Shown: positions 1 to 13,369 of the stretch, piece after piece
Layout: each line of letters opens with the position of its first letter
How positions within the stretch are numbered: the first letter of the stretch is position 1
From: Calvatia gigantea
Taxonomy: Eukaryota; Basidiomycota; Agaricomycetes; Agaricales; Lycoperdaceae
Assembly (NCBI GenBank): GCA_025093985.1
Contig: JACAAK010000005.1
Coordinates: forward strand, 682,001-746,000
Reading direction: 5' to 3'
Length of the DNA stretch: 64,000 nt
Program-made: the position numbers and the translations under genes
Notes under the pieces: generated by a model
Seen by the model: only the letters and a program-made list of their open reading frames with translations
The model's database searches: none
Told to the model about the DNA's origin: nothing

Positions 1-244
1 TAGGTTGAGTGCTGATTACCGATGCATAGAAGTACATACATTGAGACCGTGCCCTTGAACTAATATTGTAGTTAAGGGTCTATCAATCTTATCTGATCGA
101 AAACATTATGATTAGATCTCATCTTTAATCGCCTAAACAGTGACATGATTAACTCTTTCACAACAATCCGCCTGTGGATCTCCGTTTACCATACTTCCTT
201 TTGGGGCCTTTCTCACCCTCCGTGCTATGCGCCTTGTAGGGGTG

Positions 245-1347
245 TCATGAATTAGATTGTTTCTCGTGAGATGGTCGGTGGATGTCATCGTCACCCCTAG
301 ATACACGCTCTCCTTGTTCGCCGCGTTCGACAAGCAAGTCAGAACCCCATGCCTTTACTTCGGGGTGGTTTATCTTCGGTATGCTACTGTCGAAGAAGGA
401 CTGGAGAGACGTGCTATGCCGTTTCTCGTATTCCGATGCTAGTTGTTTGGGTTAACAAGAGGTACGAAGAATAGTTGGGGGTGGATATAAGTACCTTGTA
501 GAGACATTTCTAAACGATCAAGATCTGTTACGACGCACATCTATCAATGCGACGCGAGGGTGAAACGGAAGTGCTCGCCTTTGACGAACTTTGCTTCTGG
601 AGTTTGACCCTCCTCGTATTCCTTTTGAAGAATTTTCAGCGGGGTATAATACGAAGGTGATGAAGTGAGACATATACACGCCAGAGCGCCTCTATCCGTT
701 GGGCAGCTGGAGAGCTATGAAGCATGACGTGAACAAAGTTATGCATGGCTTCTGCCTCGAGGTGTTGTTTGACTTCCTTGGGTATGCCTTCTCGGGGCGC
801 GATATCGCCAACTGGGAAAATGTCTCGAGGTCATTACGATAGGTCAAACGAGAGACCGAGTCCATGTACCTTGTGCTTCCGCGAGATCGTGTACAACGCA
901 CATCATGACGGATCTGTGAGAGTATTGATATTACAAGGTACTACCCTGGAATAAGTGATAAATGTACTTTGGGATGTCTAGCGAGGAATCTGATGTACAC
1001 ATGGCAAGAACGGCCATACGGTACATATGGTCAGAGATACTGCATAGGGAACGTTAAGCATTGGTTGAGTTGGGTCACATCTGTGCACGGGCGGACCTCT
1101 CTGCATCTGGAATCTGTTTTCGTGGTTCAGCCAATGGTCGAGGGTGTGGATAAGTGACGGACATTATTGTTCACCCAGCCTGTGCGTTTCTGCGTCTGAC
1201 AATCCAGTCAACGGCCAGCCTAGTCGCAACAATTAAAAAAGCGCCAAAAACCTTGAGGCGTTCCAAGACATGGAAGAACGCGAGTCTATCGATGGCCTGG
1301 TCCCCAGAACCTTGATACAACGGCGGAAACTCGCGCTTGAACGACAT
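245..1347 (-). CDS. HD-domain 5'-deoxynucleotidase, HDDC2 / YGK1 family
   Basis: Metal-dependent HD-domain hydrolase of the HDDC2 family, known to remove phosphate from deoxynucleoside 5'-monophosphates. It reads in about eight exons. Exon 1 begins MSFKREFPPLYQGSGDQAID at 1347 and runs into FFHVLERLK. Later exons give KRTGWVNN, SISDHMYRMAVLAMCTSD, MMCVVHDLAEAQ, VGDIAPREGIPKEVKQHLEA and FVKDLDRLEMSLQ. The HD ligands are visible: His of SDHMYR, HD of VVHDLAEA and Asp of DLDRLE. The stop is at 245-247 after a hydrophilic tail. One intron, the one before DLDRLEM, appears to use a GC donor (gcgagc). It is head to head with the TBC gene, 141 bp apart. No frame problem was found. Family assignment is firm; substrate is inferred from the family. 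Confidence 0.88.
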
Positions 1348-1488
1348 GGACTAAGCAGAGAAAGGGAAGTGATGCCAAATAAGGAAGGTGATATGGGAGG
1401 GGGGGAAGGACCCTGACGCTTAACAGTTCATCACCTCAGTCAGAGCCACTCGTACAACACACGCGTTACACGAGGGTCAAGGACCAAG
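1348..1488. promoter_or_regulatory. Short bidirectional promoter, HDDC2-type gene / TBC gene
   Basis: Only 141 bp separate the two divergent start codons, so both promoters must lie here or inside the 5' coding ends. It contains a G-rich run near 1396-1408. No clear TATA box was seen. Confidence 0.45.
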
Positions 1489-4400
1489 ATGGCAACCATT
1501 TCCACTGCCCTCCGCAATTTTAAAGAGCCATCCAAGGACCAACTTACACAGTTCTTCTTCTCCATCCCTGCTTCTACTACTCTCGCAGAGAATGTGGGCA
1601 AAGATCAACTTACTACCGAGGATGTGGACCACATGGAGATCAATGCTGTCCTGAGTTTGGGAGAGGTGGGCTTCGAGGATTCGTATGTACGTATAACGCT
1701 CGTCTTGCTACCTTTGTGTGTGTACGCCAAGGTTGATTGTGTACACGAAGGCTGGAAGACTATATCTCATTGCACCGTATCTCGCTTTCGCGTCTCTGGA
1801 CCGCAAATCTGTCCGCTTCACGATACCTTTGTCTACTATCCGCAGAGTCGAGCGCCTCAATGCGCGTGCGGGCATCTATGCCCTTAGCCTCCTGACATGG
1901 CATGGCATGAAAATTGTACGTCACCCGGGTTGCTATACTAGAAAAGAACTACCGCCTTACTAGTCGTGGTAGATTGTCCAACTTACATCGTTACGCCCAA
2001 CAGCAGACTTGTTCTGTGGTCTTCTTCGTGATGCGCTCAAGATCGAGCTCCAGAAAGGACAAATGAAAGCTGTCAAGGGTTTCGCCAAGACGTGTTTCTC
2101 CGAAAGCCTTATTACAGAGACTGAGCCTGTTGCTGAAGGCGAAGGCGGGAGCAGCAACAACGTGAATGCTGATAAAGATCCTGGTGCGGAAGTCCCATAC
2201 CATGGTGGTTTAGGCCTCAAATTTAAATTCCCCGGCGACCCTAAAAAGTACGTTCAAATTCCAACCATTCCCCTGATCGCAGTCCCTCTCTGATTATTTC
2301 TCCAAAAGATTGCGGGAAGCTTCAAAGCTCAAACTATGGACATCGTATCTAAAGGGTACGCTATTCTTACCCAATTTACACACCAGCACTAAATCTGCTC
2401 CAACGCACAGCCCACGGCCGCAACCTAACCCTCCTCCGATACCCCCAAAGCACCCGTCTAGTCCAAGTCGGCCTCCCCAACAGACTCCGCGGCGAAATGT
2501 GGGAAACCCTCTCCGGATCTATATACCTCCGCTATGCGAATCCAGGATATTACCAACGTTTATTAGAAGAGCATAAAGGCCGCACGAGTACGAGCACGGA
2601 GGATATTGAGAAGGATTTGCATAGGAGTTTACCGGAATATGCGGGGTATCAGAGTGAGGAGGGTATTTCGGCTTTGAGGAGGGTGTTGCAGGCGTATTCG
2701 TTTAAGAATCCGGAGTTGGGGTATTGTCAGGTGCGTTTTGGGTGTGCTTTTGCTTTCTGGGGTGTTGGTGATGGTGATGGTGATGTTGACTAACTTTGGG
2801 CGGTTTAGGCTATGAATATCCTTGCAGCGGCTGTACTCATGTATGATGCCTGCTCCCACTTTTTGTCTTTCAGAATCACGCTAAAACTTGGCGTGTTAGC
2901 TATATGTCTGAAGAACAGGCCTTTTGGCTTCTTGAAGTTCTGTGTGACCGTCTTTTACCCGGATACTATTCGTGGGTCACCTATCTTGGTTGCTCTATAA
3001 GTGTACTCAATGTGGTTTAGTCCGTCTATGCATGGTACCCTACTAGATCAGCGCGTTTTTGAAGCTCTAGTGCAACGATGTTTACCCATGATTCATGAAC
3101 ATTTCCAGGCGGTCGATGTTCAGTTATCCGTCGCGTCTCTTCCTTGGTTCCTCAGTTTGTGAGACTCGCTTTCTCGTTCTTAGTGTTCTATTGCTCATTA
3201 TTTTGTCTCCAGGTTCATCAATAGCATGCCTATGGTCTTCGCGTTCCGGATAGTCGATTGTTTCTTCTGCATGGGACCTAAAGTCTTGTTCCAAGTCGGG
3301 TACGTTGCTCCGTTGTATCTCCCGACTCGGAACCTAACTCCCTAAAAGTCTAGGTTCGTAAATCCACAACTCATAATCTCGGGGAGTAACTTAATATACC
3401 CAGCTATTCTCAAAATCAACGGAGAACAACTCCTCCAAATCCAAGATGACGGTGGCTTCCTCAAGTCTGTCCTACCCCCCTTCACACACCCGCCCCCCAT
3501 TTTGAACTAATCACCGTTTCTTTCCCCCTTTTTTTTTCAAGCCTCATGCGCGACTACTTCGCCTCCCTGGGCGACTCAGCCCACCCAACCTCCTCCGACC
3601 CACGCGCACGCGCCATAACCCGCTTCCAAGAACTCCTCCTCATCTCCTTCCGCGAATTCTCAATCATAACCGACGAAACTATCCAACACGAACGTAAACG
3701 CTACCGAAGCGAGATCATCCACTCCATCGAAAGTTTCGCTAAACGCAGCGCCGTACGAGGCTTAAAAACCTTCGGAAGATTCACAAAAGAGGATGTTGGA
3801 TTGGTTTATGATGCTTTGTATAAAGCTATGTGTCTTGTTCCGCAGAGTGTTGTGAGTGCTGGTCTTACGGAGGGTGCGGGGTTGATAAGTACAGCGGATG
3901 GGAGTGTTGGGGGTGAGGAGGAAAGGGTGGAGACGAGGGTTGGGTTGAAGACGTTTAGGCAATTTTTGAGTGAGGTTGCGACGTGGGCGAGGGATGAGAA
4001 GATTGTGAGGAATGGGTTTCAGGAGAGGATTGATAGAGAGGTCGCGGAGCATGAGTTTATTGATAGGTTGTTTTATTTTTGGGATACGTCGTGTAGGGGT
4101 GCTTTGTCTTTCCAGGTGAGTTTTCCTTTCTCTTTTTCTTTTTTTCTACCTGGGAAATGTGTTGTTGAATTTCTCGCTCTGTGATAGGACTTGGTGTCGG
4201 GATTGGATGGGGTGATGTTTAATGATTTGATGGACAATATCGAGTGGTTTTTCAATTTGCATGATAAGAACAAGGATGGGCTTTTGACCAAGGATGAAGT
4301 ATTGACGTTATCGGAATCGTTTTTGGTGAGTGTATTATTGTTCAGTTCCCCTTAGCAGTGGCTAATTGGAACCTGTAGTTCATCTTCCGGTATGAAATTG

Positions 4401-5530
4401 GTGACGCCTATCTTGGCGCCGTGAGTCGGTTCATGACCAACGCCTTCGAATACGGCGATGCATTACTTCCCCGGCCTGAACCAAAGGATGGTGAAGAGGA
4501 ACCACAATCACCACCACCTATTGAATCAAATCAGCCTTACCTCAATCTTGCAACGTACGTTCTCTTTCCTCATCCCCTCCACACGAATACGTATGTTGTG
4601 TCGTAGGTTCCGTATGGTAGTCCTAGCCGACGAAGTCCTCGAATCGTTCTTCGAATCTGACCTCTCCGCCTCCTTCAAACTTTCTCCTCTACCCGAGGTG
4701 GAGCTCCCGATCTCATCGAATCCAGGTGGATTCTTGGGTGACTTGTGGTCGTCCATTGCGACGGATAATAACAAAAAGATGTTCAATATGCTTACTGACG
4801 AGCTTGGAAAGACTATTGGGAAACATCAGGTTCGTGTTTGTGTAATTGTGGAGATTATCTCGAAAGCTGATTTTATTTGCGTGTTGTTGTTTAGGTCATT
4901 CACAGACCTTCTATTGGGAGGTACACCACACTCGAAGAACCCAAAGCGCGCGAATCCCTACTCACGCCTTCCATGCGCAAATCAGTATCCAAATCGAGTC
5001 TTAAATCGAGTGATACAAGTTCGACGACCGCAACTGCTACAACGTCCACTGCTGTCACGACGGGTCCAGCTTCGTCTGCTACCACCATACCCAATACCAC
5101 TGCAATGTCCTCTGATAAAGAGAAGGGTAAAGCCTTACCAGCAACGCCCTCGACACCGGAAGTAGATAGTTTACCGATGTTGCAAGCGGTAGCGAAGGCG
5201 AATGCGGCTATAATGGAAAGAACACCGTTTGCGATTGATGATGCTCAGGATTCCGATGAGGACGAAGACGAGGAGGAGGATGAAGATGAGGAAGATGAGG
5301 ATGAAGAGGACGAAGACGAGGAAGACGAAGAGGAAGAAGAAGTGGACGAGGATGATCAAGTCTTGGATGAGGTGGATGCGTTCCTTGAAGCGCACGATTC
5401 AGGGTTGACGGAGGCAGATCAGGAGGCTGCTAAACGTGAGTTGCTTTTTGCCCATTCCCATACTTGGTAATTGGAGTACTCATTTTTGTGACTTTTTTCA
5501 GAGCTGCTTACCGCGGAGCCTCTCAGGTAA
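1489..5530 (+). CDS. GRAM/TBC/EF-hand Rab GTPase-activating protein (TBC1D8/9, Gyp2/Mdr1 type)
   Basis: A GAP for Rab/Ypt GTPases, acting in membrane traffic. Order of parts: N-terminal leader; a GRAM-like segment (LIVYTKAGRLYLIAPYLAF, from about 1731); the TBC domain from VGLPNRLRGEMWETLSG (about 2478) through YYSP and FINSMPMVFAFRIVDCFF; an EF-hand (NLHDKNKDGLLTKDEVLTL, about 4255); then a Ser/Thr-rich region and a long Asp/Glu-rich stretch (5255-5360). The TBC finger motifs are intact: IEKDLHR (Arg finger) and GYCQ (Gln finger). There are about a dozen introns, and the last exon ends QLLTAEPLR. At 3298-3300 the run GGG at a splice donor must lose one G for frame and donor to agree (VAILKINGEQLL follows). 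The start is the first ATG in frame; an upstream exon is possible. Confidence 0.9.
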
Positions 5531-5821
5531 AGCTATGGCAGGGTGTTTTGTTAAATATCTTGGAAGTGTCGGATCTCGAATGGGAGGTCCAGCCACTCGT
5601 TTAATCGTTGTGTAATTATAGATTGCGCTGAAATTTACTTTTCGACTACAAAGGTGTTATATGGCTCATGCTTGAATCGGAAACAGTTGTACAGAATCAG
5701 AAAGTAATGATACAGAGGGTATGTGAGATAATAACAAAAATAGGAGCAACCACAAAACATTTTGGAAGATGGATACGAGATGAGATGAGCCGGATTTTCA
5801 AAATTTTCTGGTTTTTTCCGG
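5531..5821. other. Convergent 3' region between TBC gene and WDR5 gene
   Basis: About 290 bp where two genes end tail to tail. It must hold both 3' UTRs and poly(A) signals. No coding potential was seen. Confidence 0.5.
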
Positions 5822-7309
<1,488 letters not shown>

Positions 7310-7513
7310 TCTGAGACCTGAACCAGTGTTGTCTGTTTTGGGGGGATGGTATGAAGATGTTAGCGTTGTACTCAGGAACGAGAGATAATTTGACATCAAA
7401 AAAGATATAAATAGCCATATGTTTGTCATTGTGATAACAACTGTGGATTGCACTCATTAGCAGAGTACTGTAGAGCTTCCTCTGCACCACACTTCCCCAC
7501 CCTCACCAACGCA
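7310..7513. promoter_or_regulatory. Bidirectional promoter, WDR5 / thymidylate kinase
   Basis: About 200 bp between divergent start codons. A non-coding 5' exon or intron of the WDR5 gene may occupy part of it, since splice-acceptor-like CAG sites sit just upstream of its ATG. Confidence 0.4.
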
Positions 7514-8359
7514 ATGACAAAGCGCGCTGCGTTCGTTGTGATTGAAGGTCTTGATCGATCTGGCAAAACAACTCAAACCTCTTTCCTCCACGCCCGCCTC
7601 GAATCTTCCCGAGTACCTACAAAAATATTCAAGTTCCCCGGTAAAGCATATTCCATTTCCCCTAAATTAACTTTAACAACATCTACAATTCATGATAACC
7701 CATCATGTAACGAATAAATTAAAGACCGAACGACACCCATCGGCAAAATGATCGACTCGTACCTCCGTTCTGAATCGGAGCTCGACGACCACGCGATCCA
7801 CCTCCTCTTTTCCGCTAATCGCTGGGAACTCGCGTACGTTCCACACACCCTTACCCCCCTCCTATCCCAACTGCTAACATTTCAAGTGAACTCTTCCAGC
7901 CCAACAATAATTTCCCTCCTTGACTCTGGTACAACAGTCCTCTGTGACCGTTACGCCTTCTCCGGTATCGCATTCTCAGCCGCCAAACCTTCTCTCTCCT
8001 CGACGTTCCCTAATAATGATGCTCTACCGTGGTGTCGAGCACCCGATATTTCGCTCCCAGCTCCAGATCTGACAATCTTCCTTGATATCACACCGGATCG
8101 GGCAAGGCTCAGGGGTGGGTATGGCGAGGAACGGTATGAAAAGGAGGAGGTGCAGAAACGCGTCCGTGAGGTGTTTTATCGACTCGGAGAAGATATGAGT
8201 GCTTCCGAAGATGGTGATGTCAAGAAGTGGGCGGTCGTAGACGCTGGGCGGAGTGTGGAAGTCGTAGCTGAGGATTTGTGGAGATTGGTCAAGCCGCTGG
8301 CTAATGGCGTAGATGAGGGGATAGGCCGGTTATGGGAGGATAAGCTCGGTAGTAGCTGA
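7514..8359 (+). CDS. CDC8: Thymidylate kinase (dTMP kinase)
   Basis: Phosphorylates dTMP to dTDP with ATP, an essential step of dTTP synthesis. Three exons. Exon 1 carries the P-loop (IEGLDRSGKTTQ). After an intron following KIFKFP, exon 2 reads DRTTPIGKMIDSYL with the substrate-binding NRWELA region. After a second intron, exon 3 carries the DRY motif (VLCDRYAFSG) and LTIFLDITPDRARLRGGYGE near the LID, where family members have D-x-x-x-x-R-x-x-x-x-E-x-Y-E. Length of roughly 225 residues fits the family. All junctions are in frame with GTAAAG and GTACGT donors. The start ATG at 7514 sits just before the conserved N-terminus (MTKRAAFVVIEG). Confidence 0.93.
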
Positions 8360-9044
8360 GAACGAAAGTATTTCTATGATTACTTGAATGTCGGATACCC
8401 AGGATAATTCATTATTCACCTATGGACATGACCGATGTACTCCCAAACCAAATGAGTCCCATAAAGGACACCAGGCTAACGAAAGAAAAAAAGAAAATCA
8501 AGAGAGAAACGTGGGAGGGGAAAAGAGACAAGTCCAAATCATAATTACAATAACATACGAGGGAGAAAGAACTGGGAGACCTCGCAGGAAATACTGAAGG
8601 CGACAATGAAGGAAGAAGGCCGAGACGCCTCCCAACCCCAGTGCCTTGATCTTTTGTCGGTGGGTATCGAAGCAGAGTGGGGTCGTCCCAAGAATGCGAG
8701 GCACGACGAAGGTTGTGCCTCCCTATTCAATGCTTTTCCATTTGACTTTGTTGAAGCAGGTCACGGTGTCCTCAACTTTACGTTAACCATCTCCGAAGGC
8801 AGGATCACTAACGAAAGTCGTAGGGGAGTTTAAATATACTAGGAAAATAAATAAATATTGGCATGGAATAGATTGACTAGATATCTTCATGTTAACGGTA
8901 ACAAGAATAAGAGCGTCCGGATGGGTGGAAACGAGCACTGTCCAAGTGAGGTAATGATGGAAGGAAGTATAAGCAGAACACAGGTAAGATGTGAATAAAA
9001 GTAAAAAGCGTCGTGCTTGAGTGCGGATCTAGCCGAGCCAAGCT
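8360..9044. other. Intergenic, no gene seen
   Basis: About 690 bp after the kinase gene. The first part is purine-rich and is probably its 3' UTR. Short open frames here have no recognisable protein character. Confidence 0.5.
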
Positions 9045-9129
9045 ACATGCATAACTAGAGTAACGGACGCTGGGGGTACCAATGATTCCCGGATGTTAGG
9101 GGTGTTGTGATTAAGGGTAGTTCAGAATT

Positions 9130-11180
9130 CCTGAGATGAACGTTCCTAGAATGTTGAACGAGGTTGTCCTGCCTATTAAAGTACCTGCCACAACCATCGT
9201 AAGGGACAAAGGTACTCTGTGTGGTTTTTCAGTCTGCGGCTCAACATACGACAAAAGAAATTACGTACTTCTCTCGTTCGAATGAACACACCGTAAATGT
9301 CGTTGCAGATGCTCTTTACGCATGAAAGCTTTGTAGCACCCAGGTGTTTGACACACAAACGGACGATCAGCCATTACTCCCTCGGACTTGCCAGCGCCGG
9401 TGGTGGGAACCCTGGGGACCCTCCGTCCTCGGAGTCCTTTGGTAAGACCAGGGATAGGTGATGGAATGCGAGTATTTCGCTTCTTCATCTCCGAGTGATT
9501 CCCTGCTCCACTGGCACCTGAGGATGGTCCCCGGTCCCCTAGACGACCCTCCGTTCATCTGCACGGCCCTTGCCAACATGGGCCCAGCATTACCTTTCGC
9601 CTCTCCCTCTTCTCGTTGCTCCCAACCTGACGATTCCGCGCTGGTCACGTCCGCATAATACACGCTATCGTTAGAACACTGGGCTTGAACTCTCCTGACT
9701 GCTCGAGCTCGCACAAGACAGCGTCGCGATAGGAGGAAGTGACATCGGAGAGGATGATGAACTAGTGGCACTATTATCGAAGCTGCCGGAGGGTACTTGG
9801 TCATCGTCTTCTGATGCGACCGAGATCGCCCGTTGCTTGCCCTTGTTCGAAGGAACCTGTGGTATCTCGACTTTTCTCTTTTTCCTCCTTCCTCGCAGCT
9901 CTATCTTCGTACGGTGAAAAAAATACTCCCTCGTCCCCTTATCCCAATCGTCCTCAACAGCTTCCTCGCTCCTCTCCCTTTTTTTGCTACCCGCCCGAGA
10001 GCTAGGTGCGACGGGCGCTGGAACGGTATCTGGAGGAGTAGGTACGTCGCTGGGAGGGGTATAATGGGTAGAAATGTCCACTATTTCCTCAGGACCCGGC
10101 CAGCCCATTATTATACAGGGTCGTTTATTCGTCGGTTCTGGTGGGGAGGGTGGTTCGTCCATTGGTGTGGTGTGTGAGTTTCCCTCTCCTTTGTCTAGAC
10201 CGTCTCCTTGATTTAAGTCATTCGGCGCCCCAATGAAACTCCTAGAATTCCGTTCAGGTCCAGCCATAGCCGTTGTCTCTGTAGGCTCTGGTACCGTTGT
10301 TGGGCCTTCACAAACTGAACTGCCGCCATTAGGCATCCCATTGGACCCTCCGAACCCTCCCAGGATGGATAAGGTGACGTTGTCTGTGGTAGTAGTCCCT
10401 CCATTGAGTCCACTGATCCTCACCGCTCACACCCATCGTGTCTTGCCTTGCTGAGACACACTGGGTTGCGGTAGGAGAATGTGATGACTCGAGCGGATTC
10501 TGCAAATATGACGTAGTGCCTCCGGCGCTCGTATGCTGGTCTGAGTCCGAGTGTGTAATCAAACTTGGCTCGCAGTAAAGTGGAGGTTGGCCAGCGGAAT
10601 CCAAGTTCGGATAGGTAGGCTGCGCTCCGAGATCCGTCTCTAGATTCGTCCCGTTGCCGATTGAAGGGCCATCGAACGCAAAGTTATTTTCCGCATTCAA
10701 CCCTACAGTCGGCGGGAAGTCTACGGGGTCGACCGCCGGCAAGAATGGGGTCGAAGTGTATGGTGGAGGGAAATCTTGGGGCTGCCTTCCTTGGGCCGAG
10801 GACGGCCAAGGGAAGGAAGGAAATAATAGAGGTAGACCTATTGAGCTGGAAATCGCCGAGAAGTTCGTGTCGATGACGGTAGTCGAAAATCCTTCCCAAT
10901 GGGACGAGGAGTGAATATAACCATTACTGAGACCGCCCTGGTTCATCGCGTTTATGCCAGGATCGCCGTCCCCGCCCGCACTCCCAGTGTTCCCCAAATC
11001 TACCGACATAGGCGATAGCGCAAGATCGTAATTTATAAATTCTGATAAATCTTCGTGTTGTTGTGGGATATGACCTTGTACAAGCGCTCCGATGATCGCT
11101 CTCCAGTTATCACCAATTCCATTGTGGCCTGCGTCCGTCGCGGTAAGATAATCCTCGGAGAGTGCCGTGTCGACAGACAT
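9130..11180 (-). pseudogene. C2H2 zinc-finger gene, broken copy (paralogue of 36456-38574)
   Basis: Copy A of a putative transcription factor with a long low-complexity N-terminus and two C-terminal C2H2 fingers. It starts at 11180 with MSVDTALSEDYLTATDAGH, as the intact copy does, but the frame shifts about four times compared with that copy: near 10420, near 9680, near 9515 (a net gain of four bases) and near 9205, inside finger 2. All shifts are +1 modulo 3. Finger 1 (CQTPGCYKAFMRKEHLQRH) is intact; finger 2 is readable only after dropping one base. Because similar +1 shifts occur in essential genes of this window, some may be assembly errors, but four in one copy and none in the other favours real decay. 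Confidence 0.7.
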
Positions 11181-11421
11181 TTCGGTTGCGATCTGGGCCA
11201 GGAGAGCGAAGGTTTATGAATATAATAGGAGGAGAGGGTAGCAGTTCTGGCGAGTTCACGAGGAAGTAGTAGGAGAACGAGATAGCAAAGGAGATGCTGG
11301 ATTCAAGAAACCAATTTATACAAAATAGATAAGTCCCAATCGAGTCAGTTATCGACCAGAGACACTCTGTTGCACTAGACGTTAAACATAGCCATGACAT
11401 AATTCAGGATTTCGGCCAGAT

Positions 11422-11691
11422 TTGGGTATAAACCCTGGAGCAACAGAACCACTTGCACAGGGGAAGGTGATACATCGAGTCCAGTCCGAGACGAAAATCC
11501 GACAGCGGATTCATTTTAGCCATCCGTGGAATAACAGGCCTTGTACGGCCAACAATGCCGAGACAAGCCATGGGATTTGGTGTCGAGCACGAAGAGGAAC
11601 GGGCCGTATTTCGTTTGGGTACGATGGTGAGGGAGCGGGAAGAGGTGAACCTGAACCAAATTTAGCCTTGTTTGTTTTTAGCAAACACTAA
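11422..11691 (+). other. 89-codon open frame conserved in both duplication arms
   Basis: Open frame beginning MGINPGATEPLAQGKVIHR and ending LALFVFSKH, divergent from the zinc-finger gene. The other arm has a frame of exactly the same length (35945-36214), with about ten amino-acid differences and no indel. No family is recognised and there is no splice or domain evidence. It may be part of a spliced gene, or chance conservation of a duplicated leader. Composition (rich in Arg and Gly) does not decide it. Confidence 0.3.
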
Positions 11692-12200
11692 ACACGGTTA
11701 TTTGAAAAAACGTCTTGGCTGCCCAAAAAAAGCTGGCTTTGAGCCTCCGGAAGCTGCAGGTTCGAGTCCCACGCCATGCGATTACATGGAAGCGCTGCAA
11801 TCCCCAAAAAATTTGCCTCGACGACGAGCTCGGGATGAACTATCGTCCAGAGAGCTCAAAGAGGGTGAGATCAAATGGCTCCACAACCCCTTGATCTCCT
11901 CCTTAACCCTCTACAATGGGGACAGCAAGTCTGAGCCGAAGCACCCACATCATTTTTTACTTCCTTGAATACTGTTCGTAAGAAGCAACTCGTAAAGATA
12001 GCGCGCTGCTCCATGGGCTGAGTAGGTTCTTTGGCCCGCTACGTACAGAGTGAGGTTTCACCTTCGCCGTTAGGGAGAAACCGGGTTACCGCGTGTTGTG
12101 TCGATAGCCCCGGATGAAAACATGGCCAGTCCTCAATCTCTGACGGTACACTCGGCCTAACCGAACTTGAGGAAGCGATGGTTACACAGTCACAACGTCT

Positions 12201-12431
12201 GTGGTTAAGTGCAGCTGTAGTGACTGTAGGGAGGACGGCTGCAAGGAACCTTTGGTTCAGAATGCCCAGACAAAGGCCCGTGCACCATTTTACATACTTC
12301 GCAGGGTATACTTGATGGCGCGGCTCACCTTAAATGGCGCTCTTGCCAAACGCTCTATTGACAAACTGCGTAAACTCCTTGTTCCGATAAATGAACGATA
12401 TCTGAGTTTTGTACACCCAGTGGCCTTGTGA
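12201..12431 (+). other. Short open frame shared with arm B, unknown
   Basis: Frame with a Cys-rich start (CSCSDCREDGCKEP) followed by LRRVYLMARLTLNGAL and LLVPINERYLSFV. The arm B counterpart at 35126-35452 keeps DCKEGGCKEP, LRKVYLTARLT and LINERYLSFV although the DNA between is diverged and contains indels. Conservation at protein level suggests a remnant or small exon of a real gene. I do not recognise it. Confidence 0.35.
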
Positions 12432-12540
12432 GGATTGCGTGAATCCAATCCTAAAAATAGAACATCCTAATAATAGAACTTATGACGACTCAACAGACTC
12501 TCGATAGGGTATTTATGTTCGTCGCCGAAAATATACAGGA

Positions 12541-13369
12541 TCACATGCTTCAAGCTGAATATGACACAGATGGAACGGTGTAGGTGCTGCTTAGTTCGAA
12601 AAGATCAGATGCTGGGCAGAATGAAAGATAGTCTTTCGAACTAGGGGACCAATGGAGTTACATAGGCTCTTTTTCAGGCCGCAGGGGCAATCTCGCACCC
12701 ACCGCTACCCCTTGCCACAATTCACTGAGCGTCCCTACTGGACATCATGGGGTGCACGTAATGCGCCACATCAAACACCACCAGGGCACTGCAGTAGTAT
12801 TTGTGCTGGAAACGCAGCAGGCGGAGCGGAGGTGCCCGAATTACTTGATCAAGTCGTGTTACATTGAGACTTCCACTGATCACGAACTTCCTGGAATTAC
12901 TACCTTCCCCCCATTGCGCCCCAAATCCGAGCCCAATGACCATCCTGCAGGTAAAAATTCTCAGTGTCAGAGGTCTGCACCTCTCACGGACACGGGCAAG
13001 TTCCTCCACCCCGCCCCACCCACTTGCACATCACTGTGCAACAAGTCCATCCTGGCTCAGCGGCAGTGTGTTACTGGCTCCACCAATTCATAGAGGTTGC
13101 AACGTATACTGATCTCAATGGAGCGAGCAAGATTGAGTGGATATATTTTGAGTTTATATCCACCCTCCAAATGATCATAGAAAGACCATTCCTCCTTTGT
13201 TTTGTTCACGAGACGTACCACATTTGATGTTCCTTACCGCTCCAACATATCCCGTTCACACCACGAAGGTTTCCCACGAGTAAAACCCGAACCTTCCTTG
13301 GAAGGATGGGAAATCGCAGTCGATCAACAACCAACAGCCTCATATAATCTCAATTATCGAGCACAAATA
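12541..13369. other. Intergenic, no gene seen
   Basis: Nothing coding was recognised. A small hairpin lies near 13137-13164, with arms gtggatat and atatccac around an AT-rich loop. Confidence 0.4.

Larger units (their letters stand above)
9045..12540 (-). repeat. Arm A of a 3.5 kb inverted duplication (partner 35125-38580)
   Basis: This segment matches 35125-38580 in reverse orientation, across a zinc-finger gene, its upstream region and two short open frames. Matching landmarks include the start MSVDTALSEDYLTATDAGH, the finger FVCQTPGCYKAFMRKEH, an 89-codon open frame with the same ends, and the segment around INERYLSF near the outer edge. The copies differ by many substitutions and some indels, so the duplication is not recent. 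Edges are estimated by eye to within about 50 bp. Confidence 0.85.

Noticed and set aside
11735..11790. tRNA-like B box (ggttcgagtcc) in arm A, with a similar sequence in arm B
   Set aside because: No matching acceptor stem upstream could be found and the T stem pairs poorly in arm A. At most it is a tRNA fragment inside the duplicated unit.
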